A stretch of 64,000 bases of DNA from NCBI GenBank assembly GCA_015039465.1, contig MU130702.1, positions 186,001-250,000 of the forward strand. Reading direction: 5' to 3'. This stretch comes from Phlegmacium glaucopus (taxonomy: Eukaryota; Basidiomycota; Agaricomycetes; Agaricales; Cortinariaceae). The translations under genes were made by a program, and so were the position numbers. This document shows, piece after piece, positions 22,536-34,104 of the stretch. The number at the start of each line of letters is the position of its first letter. Position 1 is the stretch's first letter. Below the pieces are notes generated by a model. The model made no database searches. It saw nothing but the letters and a program-made list of their open reading frames with translations, and was not told the DNA's origin.

Positions 22536-24506
22536 ATGTCATCTATAACACCAACATCATCTAGAAAGGCGGTGGTCGTGGGGGCTGGGCCTGTTGGTTG
22601 TCTAGCAGCCATGGCATTGGCCAAGCGTGGCTGGCGTGTCGATCTTTACGAGGGTCGTCCAGGTCAGTGCTTTTTTTTCCGTTTATACCTGGCTGTCGTA
22701 TTTTTTTTAAAAACATGCCTTTCATTTTCACATCAGATATGCGCCTCCCGTCATGCAAGGCTGCCACACAACAACGGTCTATCAATTTGGCCATATCGCA
22801 CCGCGGTATCGCTGCTTTAGAAGCTGTAGAACCAGCTATGGCTAAGCGATTTTTACAATCAGCCATACCCATGCGTGGTCGAATGATACATAATCAAACA
22901 GGGGAACTCGACAGTCAGTTATATGACAGAGATGGACAGGTACGAGTTTTCGACATGGTATCACCATGTGTTTTATCTTTTCACATGGCTTACGAACCTT
23001 GACGTTACAGTGTATAAATTCAATCGACAGGGCACTATTCAATGAAGCTTTATTGGAAGAGATAGCGGCTTCCAGCAACATTCGTGTATTTTTCAATTGC
23101 AAGATCGCCGCAGCTGATTTCGAAAAAAAGACCATAGTGGTTCAGGAGACAGTTTCAAAAGAGGATTTCTCCGTTGATTTTGACCTCTGTATTGGTGCAG
23201 ATGGGAGTTATTCTATTATACGACGACAGATGATGAGGGCGCTTAGGTAAGTGGCGGCCTACTATGGTTCTTCTTCAGTGATTTTCCTTCTGCTCGTGGG
23301 TTTTTTTGGCTGCATTATAATTATTTGATTGTTCCCACCGACTCCCCCTGACGTCGAGCTTCCTTTAGAATGAATTATGAACAAGAATATATCAGGGACG
23401 AGTATGTCGAACTGAAAGTACCGGCAGGTAAAGACCAGAATGGCGAACCGACGTTTCTATTCGATCCGAACCACCTCCATATCTGGCCGCGCCATTCCTT
23501 CATGCTCATAGCACTCCCAAACAAGGTAAGCTTTCCCATGTGAGACTTTAATACGAATGCGTTAATTAATATTTCTTAACATAAGGACAAAACCTTTACT
23601 TGTACCTTATTTGCACCCACCGCCGAACTTGATCGCCTCTGTAGCGCCGACATTATACTGACATGGTTTAGATTATATTTCCCAGACGCGCTCCGCGCTA
23701 TTGGCGAGAAAAAACTGGTGGACGATTTCATGAAGAACCCCAGAAGTCCTTTGATTTGTACAAAGGTAAAAAAAAAATTATTGGCTTTTTTTGAGGCTTG
23801 GGTGAAGTTGATTGTAACCATGCATATTACTTTGGTAGGTCAACCCTTACCATTACCGGGATCGAGCCATTTTACTGGGAGACGCAGCTCACTCAATGGT
23901 TCCTTTTTACGGCCAAGGTTTGAACTGTGGTCTTGAAGATGTTAGGATTTTGTCAACTCTTCTGGACGCCAAAGGTGTCACATCAGCACTTCCGATCTGT
24001 AACGGCCATGATCGACGTCTGTCCGATGCCTTACAATGCTATACAGACACTCGATATGAGGATCTGATCGCTATTTGCGATCTTGCCATGGACAATTAGT
24101 CCGTGTTTTATTTATTTTTGCACAGGAACGAGCTGTTGACATTCGTGATATTAGTGTTGAAATGCGACATTCGGTAACCACACTGAGATATGTACTGAGA
24201 AAGTTTCTGGACAACCTTTTATACTCACTGTCTTCGCCACTGATGGTTTCTCTCGAATCCCTGGCACCGGTGCTGGCCAAGGTACCCTATCCTCCGGGAA
24301 AACCTAAAGGCTGGCTTCCATTATATACCATGGTCACATTCCGACCGGATATCAGTTACGCTGTTGTAAAGAAAAAAGCAGCAGGCCAAGCAACAATCGT
24401 TACTTGGATAGGCTGGATAGGGGTAGCTACCTTTGGTGTGGCGGGAACGTGGACAATGTGGTTAGCACAAAAATTGCTGATAAATTATATCCAGCATAGT
24501 AAATGA
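22536..24506 (+). CDS. BNA4: kynurenine 3-monooxygenase (Bna4)
   Basis: Exons 22536-22662, 22737-22939, 23011-23246, 23369-23525, 23586-23765, 23839-24098, 24155-24506; 504 residues. FAD-binding starts at [16 protein letters not shown] (about 14-29). The family motif [11 protein letters not shown] follows in exon 2, the DG motif in [14 protein letters not shown], and the second FAD motif in [16 protein letters not shown] (about 316). A hydrophobic anchor near the C-terminus ([20 protein letters not shown]) would place it in the mitochondrial outer membrane. It hydroxylates kynurenine to 3-hydroxykynurenine using NADPH and oxygen. Intron 6 uses the acceptor before 24155; the nearer one at 24126 would create a stop. 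Confidence 0.94.
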
Positions 24507-25071
24507 ACGTCAAACTGTATTATCCCAGGACAGCGGATATGCTGCCAATATTATTTTATCATTATGTGCCTTCCTCGACATTTGGTTGGAAATGGAATAA
24601 GAACACCGATGGCGTAAGTCTCCAGGAGGCGAAAGGATTAATCTAGAAGCTCTTGAATCTTGTCAGCGGCAACATGTTCCCATGGCTTCCTTGAAACGTG
24701 GAGTTGAATTAATTTCATGTTTGCATCTTGTTGAAATTTCAAAAAGCTTTTCAACATGAGGTTCACAATGGGTGTGAACAAAAAGTTTCGATTGTACAAC
24801 GACACACCTGTTCTATGACTGAAATATGTTGATATGTACAACTCCATAAATAAGCGACGCGAAAACGATAGCGTACTTCCAAGAGAAAAGTCCGTTCATG
24901 TAGTTCAACTTTGCGAAGGAAAGTTTGAGGCGTAAGGGTAAAGAAAGTCGGGGAATCATGTCGGTCATAAGTTGCCTAGACTAAAGAATGCACAGCATAC
25001 GACGCAGGGTCAAGATGGAGAACCAATGCAAGGATCGAAGAAAAAGGTGGAAATCGAGGATGAAGGTAGAA
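24507..25071. other. intergenic, with a possible gene fragment
   Basis: Lies between the convergent ends of BNA4 and the AT-hook gene. A minus-strand stretch at 24641-24968 is coding-like and is described separately. The rest appears to be 3' untranslated sequence. Confidence 0.45.
24641..24968 (-). pseudogene. possible fragment of a membrane-protein gene (Ste24-like first helix)
   Basis: From the ATG at 24968 the minus strand reads MTDMIPRLSLPLRLKLSFAK, then a hydrophobic helix ending WKYAIVFASLIYGV. After a one-step frame change it continues ELYISTYFSHRTG and stays open to 24641. The helix plus the following acidic, aromatic stretch faintly recalls the first membrane segment of CAAX protease Ste24, but no protease domain follows. 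It may be a truncated relic or a small unrelated gene with an intron I cannot place. Confidence 0.2.
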
Positions 25072-25639
25072 CTACGTGGTTGTCTTCTTCGGCGGTCGCC
25101 CTCGTTTCTTCTTCACGCTTGGTTCACCTGCCTCACCGCTTGTACCTTCTGTTGCGGGAGGTTTCGGATTTTTGGGAGGTCGCCCCCTCGGTCGCTTCGG
25201 AGGTGGCGTTTCACCATTATCCTCCTTCTTTTCCTGCAAATGGAAAACTGAATATCAACATGGGGGTGTTCTGAAGGGAAGCGGAAAGAGGTGTTGATTA
25301 TGGCATTTTTGCTTACTTTCGGGGGACGACCGCGCTTCCTCTGCCCAGTAGGTATGGATGAACCTTCTGCAGCAGGAGATGATGTAGCTTTCTTATTCTT
25401 ACTACCCTTGGGACGACCACGTCCCCGTTTGGCCGGAGTGGTTGGAGAAGGGCCTAGATTTAGAAAGAAAAATAAATAAAAATGGTTGGTATAATATCGT
25501 TCAACATCAAGAGATGATAGCAACACGGTGAAAGAAACATACCGGCGTCAGTGCCAACAACGTGATTAGTATCTTCGAGCTCGTCCAACGACTGCTTATC
25601 TGCTCCCTCGTCCTGCGGGTCATTTGGTGACGTTGACAT
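25072..25639 (-). CDS. AT-hook DNA-binding protein
   Basis: Exons 25639-25543, 25453-25317, 25233-25072; 131 residues. After an acidic N-terminus (about 1-33), four AT-hook cores follow in order: KRGRGRPKGSKNKK, KRGRPPK, KRPRGRPPKNPK and KKRGRPPKKT. Pro/Thr/Ser linkers separate them. The layout resembles HMGA-type architectural proteins that bind the minor groove of AT-rich DNA in the nucleus. It may act in chromatin organisation or as a transcription cofactor. Both introns separate individual hooks, which suggests growth by exon repetition. An in-frame upstream GTG is ignored in favour of the ATG at 25639. Confidence 0.85.
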
Positions 25640-26043
25640 AGCGGTCAAAGACACGCGATCGTAGTAATTGTGAGGTGGGAGGAGGGACTTTGAGGGCGGT
25701 TGGATTGAACTGGTTGGAGAAAAGAGGAAAGGAAGTGGGGAAAAGTTGAGTGAACCGGCTTTAATTCACTACCGTATTTAGAACAGGTCTACATGTACAA
25801 TACGAGTTATACTCACGTAATTTTAAATGCCTTTTTCAAACAATCAACATCACATGGATGGCAACCATTATTTTCTCTCAACAAAAGAATATTAGTACCC
25901 CTCATATCAGGAAATAATCACACAAACCGCCGATCACTCTTTGCAATCGCAGTATTCGGCCGCGGAGATCAATTCTAGAGTTGAGCTTCAAATTTATACA
26001 TCGGCACAATCGGCATCTTCCACGACATTTGCTTCTCGCCCTC
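25640..26043. other. divergent promoter region, AT-hook gene / YOS9
   Basis: 404 bases between two divergent start codons. No coding exon was found. Purine-rich runs precede the AT-hook gene, and pyrimidine-rich sequence precedes YOS9. Confidence 0.5.
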
Positions 26044-28113
26044 ATGCACCTCTCTTTCCTCCTTTATCTACTGCTACCAGCTTCTGCTCGTTCGTTACAT
26101 TCTCTTCCAGATGACACTTATGCTTTTCCAAAATTTCGTGTCGCTTTCTTGAACAGCCTTCCCGTTCTGAACGAAACAGCAGAGCGTTGGCTCAAAGATG
26201 GCCTTTCTGGTGGCGAGCTTGAGTTTCTAGATAAACCATGGAGGGATACCGACTGGCGTTCATCCTCTCAACCCAAGGAAATTGGCCCTGGAGAACCCCA
26301 TGACCACACACCGATAACAACCACTCATGATGTATGCACCCTTACCGCAACATTTACTGTAGCTCTGATTTCACCCTCCTAGTTGCCACCAACCCTTTCT
26401 TCAGCAAATTATACCTTGGAACACATGAAAATGGGCCCGCGGGACTCGTACATCTGTCTAATACCGAAACCCTTGGATACTATCCCTTCCTTTACAGATG
26501 ACGATTTAGACACCGATGTGACGCCTGCACGAAGTTGGTCCTTGCTCCAGCCACTCACCGGAACATGTCTTTACGTGTGTTGTCATTTGCCTTCGGAATC
26601 CCGGTCCACTCACAATCTGGACCCTTTTCTGAACAGTACCGTCAAGGGTGGTTTACATATTCCTACTGCCACAATGACGAAATCAGACAATTTAAAGAAA
26701 TCATTCCCTCCCAGGTCCGTTTCACAGGTAAAATGTCATTTCCCAACGCATCCATTCTCTAGTTCCTTTCTTATTTTAGTTCTCCGACGATAATGCGTTT
26801 TTTTAGCCTTCTTTTCATCCCACCCCCCTTTTTTTTGAAATTCTCTCAGTACAATTATCACCCCCTTCTGCATGATTTCCTTTTTTCACCCGCGTTCTTA
26901 TCAATTTTTATTCATTATTTATGCCTATTCGAAGCCAGGTGAAGCGACTTGGCAAGCACTTCTTTAGAAAGAACATCACAGGTGTTGTTCTACGTGCAGA
27001 GCTTCCTTTGCAAAATATTATAAATTTGCCTGTTGACTAGTCCTTTTTTATTCTAGGGTCATACAAACCAGAAGAGGACCGCGAAGTGAGTTCTCCCGCC
27101 TACTGAGAAAAGGGGGAATATTGATAACACTCCTTAGTGGGAATCATATACTCTTGGCCGCGCGCCTGCCAACTCTGAACCTGGTGTCGACCTGACAGTT
27201 GCGGAACAAAACGCCCGAGCAGCCAATTTAGAACTCGCCCGAAGTGCTGGCTCACGATATCTTGTTCAAAGATGGGGAGACGGAACCATTTGTGACAAGA
27301 CGGGAAAAAGCCGTGAAGTCGAGGTCCAAGTCAGTCGTTATTCTTTTTTTTTGCCTTATCCATATTCAAGTTTTCTTTTTTTCTTTTCTTTCTCCCCTTT
27401 TTTCCCATTTATTCAACCAAAAAAATCTCTCTTCTATTAATCATTCGACATCTGATTATTTATGTCCACCTGACTTGCGTGTGCGTGTGGACGTTTTCTA
27501 AACATAGTTCCACTGCTCGATGGTGATGACCGACAATATACTGTTCGTTAAGGAGACCAAGACGTGTTCGTATGTGCTCGTTGTGCAGACACCTCGACTC
27601 TGCGGGGAACCTGGATTTAAATCTCGTCGGGATGCAGGGGAAGAAGCAGAAATCCGGTGCCGTGAAATTGTCGATGGCAAAACGGAACGCAAGGTTGATT
27701 TACCCACTGCGGACCATCCTCTAAAAGTCCCTCCTCGTAAAACTGTCTTGCCGCCTCCCCCGACTACATTCAAGAATGACAATGACCCGTCGGGATCAAT
27801 AACAGCCAAAGACAAAATATTCAATGAACTTTTGCGTAAAACTTTAGAAACGCTTATGGCATCACAGAATGGGGGTGAGAGGAGCACTTTGGGTGGGAAA
27901 GATGGTGAGGTTATCATCGAGTTGACGGAAGATTCTATGGAGGATATGACAATGGAAAGTGAAAGGCTTGTAAATGCGCTTCGGGCAGCGGGATATGATG
28001 TCCAAACTGAAACAGTCATTCTGGATGATAGCAAGGACGAGGAGAAGAAGAAACAACAATCACCGCCAGCCAAGAAATCTAGTAAAGGTCAACCGTATCG
28101 AGACGAATTATAG
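26044..28113 (+). CDS. YOS9: ER-associated degradation lectin Yos9/OS-9
   Basis: Exons 26044-26331, 26383-26574, 26637-26714, 26939-26981, 27057-27085, 27138-27329, 27508-28113; 475 residues. A signal peptide (MHLSFLLYLLLPASA) leads into a mannose-6-phosphate-receptor-homology domain with the sugar-binding signatures GWFTYSYCHND, GDGTICDKTGK and FHCSMV, and Cys residues in TCSYVLVVQTPRLC. The C-terminus is RDEL, an HDEL-like ER retrieval signal. It recognises trimmed N-glycans on misfolded proteins and hands them to the Hrd1 ubiquitin ligase. Intron 3 (26715-26938) is unusually long at 224 bases, so an extra small exon there cannot be excluded. The ATG at 26044 is the only one preceding the signal peptide in frame. 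Confidence 0.9.
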
Positions 28114-28714
28114 CTATATACACATATTTATGGCATTGCTTAAATTTTATTTTCCTTTGCGACTTATCAAGTGCCAGCCCATGTTCATAATCCCAAGGGG
28201 AAAAAGGTACATTTTCCACCACGGTTTTATTACACATGAGCAGGAACGTAATTATTACACAGGTACATAAAGGAGGTTACAACGATCTTTTGGTTTGGAG
28301 GGGAAGGAGAGGGGCCGAAAGTCCGAGATAACCATCTGCGTAACTGTGCAGAAGCATAAAAAAGAGTTCGATATGACTGATGCAAAGATGAATGGACATC
28401 CGAACAAAATATGAAAGTGGAGAATCTAGTAGGCTGGCATAGGATAGGTTTACTAAACGAAATGAAAGAGATAAGCAGGAAATAAAGAAAACAGATATGT
28501 AAATATCATGCTGAATGGAATGGATGACTGGAAGGGGGCAAATCGGGTCGGACGTTTCCAAGTTTAATCTTAGATAAAGCGGAACGGTTAAGGCAATAAA
28601 AAAAAGGGCAGAGATAAGTAAAGTAGACATCCTGGGATAAAAAGGAGAGAATGGATGGATTAAAAAAAGAATGGATAGGAAAACAAGAAGTCAAGGAAGC
28701 GGCCTCGTTCCATT
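28114..28714. other. convergent 3' region, YOS9 / kinase
   Basis: 600 bases between convergent stop codons. A minus-strand open frame at 28277-28630 is hydrophobic but has no matching splice context; it is more likely the 3' untranslated region of the kinase gene. No RNA gene or repeat was seen. Confidence 0.5.
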
Positions 28715-31038
28715 TCAGAAAAACTTGCGTTTTCCCTGCTTCTCTTCCACTGCAACCTTGATATGTACATGATTAGGCACAATCCCAGGTTGCGAACAAG
28801 ACTGAATAGATTTAAGCCACTCATCACCATCGTCCTCTTCATCGCAGTCATCATGGTCTATACAATGTCCCATTGAGAATGATGATGTCGATGATTCAGC
28901 ACTGCCATTGGCAGCAGCACTCTTGTCCGTTTGACACCCACATAAAAGTCCACTTGTCTTGCCTTTGCCTTTAAGCAGATCAGTAAGTGTACATCGTGAG
29001 GTAGGTTCCACAAAAAGCATTCGGCGAATAGCAGGCCTGGCCTCTCTCGGTAATAATCGGAAGATAGACTCGGAGCCTCCCCCATGGAAAGTGGTCGCAC
29101 TATCCGAGCGTTGCCGTCTCTTAGGCGGCAGAGCCATCAGAGGAACGGACTTGGACGCAGTTGGTACTGACACAACGACATCGGATGGAAGGTCCCTCTC
29201 CTCCTTGGCATCAGGCTGTACAACTTGAGACTTGGCCTTATTCGTACAAATAGAAGCCTTCGATGTGAGAACCCCCTCCTCCGGAGAGAGCCGAATGCTA
29301 AGGGAAGGTTGTAAAGGTAAAGTAAGCGTGCAAGGTAGTCCTGCCTTCGGTGTCAATGAATCATCCTGTAAAAAAGGACTAGGCAGAGGCTCCGTCGATG
29401 TCCCCGATCCCGCAAATGTGAGGACAGATGACTCTTGCTCCTGCACGGTCAGAGATGGATGCCAAGCCTCTAAATTAGGTAACGTGGCGGTGTTGCTATA
29501 CGTTGATGGATGTTGCCCAGCCTCTAAAGTCTGCCGAATATGATCCTTGGGCGCTGCATCCTGATTGTTTAGTGTGTTGCAAGCCGATCCACTAGCGAGA
29601 CGAGAAGGAGGATCCGTTATGGTGGTGGATTGAGAGTCTGATCTAAAGCATCTAGTTGATATTGATGTGGTTCCTGAAGATGTGCTGGCGCTGCTTGAAG
29701 ACTCTGGATCACCAGTGCCCGTGCTGGCAGCTCGTTCCCGATGAGGAACCCGGATGTCGTCAGACTTGCTAGGCATGGTAAGACCCCGGAAAGGGAGTTT
29801 ACGACCCTGATATGATGACGGATCCTTGGCGATTATGTGATGATCTTTGATAATCCTCGGTGGGGGTTTGACAGAAAGATCTGGATGAGCTGTGACGAAG
29901 GCCTTGAAACTTGGATCTGTTTTTGGGTCGGGTATTTTCCAAGGAAACCTACGGAGGACCATGCATAAGAAAATGATGGCAACGCTCCAAACGTCCGTTT
30001 TACGTGGGTCGTAAGAATCATTAATGAGGACTTCTGGAGCGAGGTAAGGATCGCTGCCAACTATGCCCGTAGCAGGAGTATGAGCTTTGCCGGGATAATG
30101 GAAGACGGTAGCTGTGCCAAAGTCGATAAGCTTTACGACGTTTTCGGAACTCATGACGCAATTATCAAGTTTGAGGTCGCGGTGTGCTAGACCGATTTCG
30201 TGAAGGTACTCTACGCCATCGCAAATTTGGCGAAAGACACAGTAAATCTCTGGACGACACATTTTGCCGGACATGACGACGGAGAAGAGATCGTAAGGTG
30301 CAAATTCCATGACCTTTTGAGGCAAGTTTGTTAGGGCGGTGTATTGGAATAATAATGAAGAGAAAGATGACCTCATAATAGTGGCCATGGTCGGAAACGA
30401 TATCGACGGTCTCTATAATATTTGGATGTTTGAGGGTTGAACCGACACAGAACTCTGCAGTGACTTTTTTCTGGTACTCCTTTTCGGATTCTCCGGAACG
30501 TTTTGGACGAAATTCTTTAACTGCAAATACATTACCATTGTTCTTGGCCTTTATGAGGCGAACGGTGCCACCTGCTCCGCTTCCAAGAACACGACCCCAT
30601 TTTCCATATTTTTTAGAAAGGTGAGCTTGAGTTGCGTCATGAAGAGAAGTGATTGGATGAGGCTGTGGTATTTGGGTGTGATGAGTACCAAGAGATGAAC
30701 TTGAAGAATTTGTAGAGACGGTTCGATCCTTGCTCTGCTTTATGGGTTTAGGACTACGAGCTGGAGGTGAAAAGCCTAGCCTATCCGGAGAAGTAGGAGG
30801 ATGATGGGTAATATGATTATTAAGGAAACGTTTGAGGTCATGAAGAGGTCCATGTTTGTGAGATTTCTGATGATGTTCGTTCAACAAAGAGGAGGACTTT
30901 GAAGGAAAAGGGGAGGGAGATGAAAGGGAGAGCTGACTCTGTGTGGGGCAGGGGGGGAGTGGGTGGAGTGAGGAAAGTGAGTAATTGAATATAAGTGTTA
31001 CATACTGGGGAAGTCCATAGAGATTCTGAGGAAGCCAT
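28715..31038 (-). CDS. Ser/Thr protein kinase of the Hal/Npr1 (fungal) group
   Basis: Exons 31038-31006, 30938-30372, 30313-28715; 732 residues. The kinase domain begins near residue 105 ([17 protein letters not shown]) with VAIK-type lysine FAVKEF, catalytic loop [14 protein letters not shown] and a DVWS helix ([19 protein letters not shown]). A run of about 280 Ser/Thr/Pro-rich residues then interrupts the lobe before the closing motif [14 protein letters not shown]. Fungal Hal4/Hal5/Npr1 kinases set the stability of ion and nutrient transporters at the plasma membrane. The N-terminus (1-104) is Ser/His-rich and disordered. An in-frame upstream ATG at 31107 would add 23 residues. Confidence 0.88.
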
Positions 31039-31190
31039 TAAGGAAGGGTTTATGACTGCTGTTGCGGATACGATAGAGGAAGCAAGAGCGTATGTCGTAG
31101 CAACCATCGTAGTCGAGAGTAAAATACAATTCTGTCAGCCAGTCGGCTTAGCCGTAGATCCATGCCGATCACATTTATATTACATAATAT

Positions 31191-34045
31191 CTATGTGTCA
31201 ACCTCATCTTCACGCTTCCTCTTCATCTCCCGAGACACCTTTCGTTGCGCCGCTTCATGTTTAGCCAACTCTATAGGCACTTTAGACACAGGACTCTTCG
31301 ATATTTCTATATGTTTCATGACTTGTCAGTACCCCTATCCCAATCTTAAAAAAACACCTTACCTTGTTTGAGGTCATACCTGATCAAAAAGTCATTTTTA
31401 GATGTGAAAAAATGTACAAGAGATAAGGAACCCACATGACTTCATCATCATCGTTCGTCAAAAACGTGATAGCTATACCCATTTTACCTGCACGTCCAGT
31501 ACGACCTAATAGGAGAAATCAACAACGTTCCACACACATCAGATGGAGATCACCCACCAATACGATGCACATAAGCCTCAATTGTATTGGCCATCTGGAA
31601 ATTAATAACAAGACTGACGTCCTGAACATCAATACCACGTCCTGCAAGGTCAGTGGCAACCAGCACATCCGATTCCCCATTACGCAGTGACTGTAATGCC
31701 GCCTCTCGTTGTTCTTGATTTTTCCCAGAGTGCAGTGTTGCTGCATTCCACTGATATAATGTTATTGTGTTAGCTTAACAAAAAAATAATTTATCCAATT
31801 ATAAACTTACCCCCGCACGAGAAAGATCTTTAGAAACCATATCCGCCGTTTTCTTTTGATTGACGAATACGATGATAGGCGACGCGTATAATCCACTGTT
31901 GAGAATTTCGAGAAGCTTTTGTCTGAAAAGATTGTCAGCTTTTTTGGATCCGCCCTCATCGTGAAAACTCACTTCTTCTTCTCATCTCCACTAACAAATT
32001 CAACCCGTTGCTCGACGGTGTCGACCGCACGTCCAGCCTCACCAATAGTAATCACAGCAGGTTTCTTAAGATATTTTCGAGCAAGACGCTCGACAGCAGG
32101 TGGCATAGTAGCAGAGAAAAGTGTCGTGACCCTCGTACGACCTTTTTTGATCATCGTTTCTCCGTCCACGTCCATCTGCTCACCAAGGTCTTCGCCTTGC
32201 ATCGCCTCAGAGGGGAGTGCATCCAAAATGAATGTTAGGTCATTTTCAAATCCGAGATGGACCATTCGGTCCGCTTCGTCCATGACGACGTAGCGACACT
32301 GTGAAAGCACGAGCACATGACGTTCGATCACATCTTTTAGTCGGCCAGGCGTGGCAATGATGATCTCCGCTCCTTCTCGAAGATTAAATTGCTGTTCTTC
32401 AACAGCTCTCTGCACATAAAATGTCAATATATAGATATAGATATCCTATAAAACGATCAATACTTACACCACCGACTATTGAAACGCATTTGTAACCCAA
32501 GGGAGATGCAAACTTGCGAGCTTCACTTTCAATTTGTTGTGCTAACTCACGCGTTGGGGCTAAAATCAATGCGTAAGGCCCCAAATGCCTATTGTCATCC
32601 GTAAAAAGCGGAAGACTCGAGATGAATGCCAACATGGGAATAACAAATGCAGCAGTCTTTCCCGAACCTATATACAAAATAAGCTCGCAGTTTGAAGAAA
32701 AAATACAAAAGTCATACCAGTCTCAGCAATACCAATGATATCTCGGTTCTGTAAACCGATTGGAATAGCTTGACGTTGGATAGGTGATGGTTCTTTATAA
32801 CCAATCCGTTCAATACATTCCAAGATTTGTTGTGGAATTGTGGACTCCACCCAAGAACGTAGAGGATGGGGTATTGAACCACCTAACTCACAATTAGGAA
32901 ATGGTTCAAAGGAGGTGGGTATCAAATTGACTGACCTCTGGCAGAGATACTGAAATCCTCTCTGAAAATTCGCCAATCACGTTCCTTCATTTCTTCCAAA
33001 GGTTTCTCCGTCCAATGTCGATCATCAAACCCAGCTTTCTCAGCCTTTCTTCGTTCCCTCTGATCCGCCAATTGAGTTTCGACTGCTCCATTGTTATTGT
33101 TATTCGAAACTCTTCTTGGTCCAGTCCCACCTCCATCATCCATCCCCGCCAATCGTCCCCTACCAAACATGACCTGAGCACCTTGTCTATTACTCCCAAC
33201 AGCAACAGGCGAATCTTCAGCAAACGTGTCATCCTGGGCATCCCAGTCAAAAACGAATTTCCTGTCATTCATTTTACGGATTTTACGTTTCTTTTTGTCA
33301 ACACCGAGATAGCGGGACCTTATAGCTGAGAGATCAGTTTCTGTCATTGGTGGGACGTAGGCGTTGGAAGACGGTTCTGAGGTTGGGACCGGGGGTGGAG
33401 GCATCGAAGCGGAAGACATGGTGATATCTTGGTTAGTGGACCCTTTACCGCGTTCTGCGCGAGGTCCGGTGGGGATGTTTTGGAACCCTTCACGAGATCT
33501 ACGGTCGTCTTGGGTTTGAGACGGTGGTGGCGCCTGCTGCTGTCGTCCACCTCTAGGACCATCCCGATCACGTCTACCAGAACGGTCGCCGCCTCTGTCG
33601 CGGTCCCGGTCTCGTTCTGGATGTGCATATCTATCTTGATCTGTATATGTACAAGATAGGAAAAAACACAATAGCAAATCAATAAAGGTGAAACCCACTG
33701 GAAGAGCAAAAGCACTAAAAGAAGCACTGACATCGACTGCCATACTTATTATTTCTTTCTCGTTGAGCTAGTTCATCCGCTTCTCTTTCTAGGGCGTCGC
33801 GGTCCCGACGAGTGGTTTCTCGACGTTCAGCTTCTTCTCGTATTTCTTGAGCACGTTTAGATATGGCGAGTTTGGCGCGTTCTTCTTTGGATAGGAATTT
33901 AGGCTGTGATTATATTTCGAGTCAGGCATTGTTATTGGGAATAGAATGATAAATAAGACAGTACTTTGGAGGCAGATTCTTTCTCGTCTTTTTGTTTTTG
34001 TAGCAATGATTCAATTGAAAGAGGTTCAGAACGGCGAGTGTCCAT
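31191..34045 (-). CDS. PRP28: pre-mRNA splicing DEAD-box helicase Prp28
   Basis: Eleven exons: 34045-33965, 33903-33732, 33640-32936, 32882-32718, 32667-32468, 32409-31973, 31922-31811, 31750-31558, 31505-31436, 31379-31363, 31321-31191; 760 residues. An Arg/Asp-rich N-terminal region is followed by the Q motif, Walker [26 protein letters not shown] box (VMDEADRM), SATMP, and HRIGRTGRAG. The C-terminus matches Prp28 ([20 protein letters not shown]). The enzyme exchanges U1 for U6 at the 5' splice site during spliceosome activation. The exon 2/3 junction is uncertain: donors GTCGAT and GTCAGT both fit. Exon 10 is only 17 bases. Confidence 0.92.
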
Positions 34046-34104
34046 GGTCAAGGAGTGACTCATTAGAATTCCTTTTTCGGTAACAAATCTATTATTCTTT
34101 CACG
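34046..34104. promoter_or_regulatory. 59-base divergent promoter, PRP28 / small EF-hand gene
   Basis: Start codons lie 59 bases apart on opposite strands, so transcription start sites must fall within this gap or inside the neighbouring coding sequence. The gap is AT-rich (GGTAACAAATCTATTATTCT) without a clear TATA box. Confidence 0.5.

Noticed and set aside
26715..26938. Extra coding exon inside the long YOS9 intron
   Set aside because: The flanking exons join in phase without it and the interior is T-rich; RNA-seq could still reveal a small exon.
28277..28630. Hydrophobic 117-codon minus-strand frame
   Set aside because: Lies directly after the kinase stop with no motif and no splice signals; better explained as 3' untranslated sequence.
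31919..32293. Plus-strand 124-codon frame
   Set aside because: Antisense shadow of PRP28 exons 6 and 7, whose helicase motifs are unambiguous.
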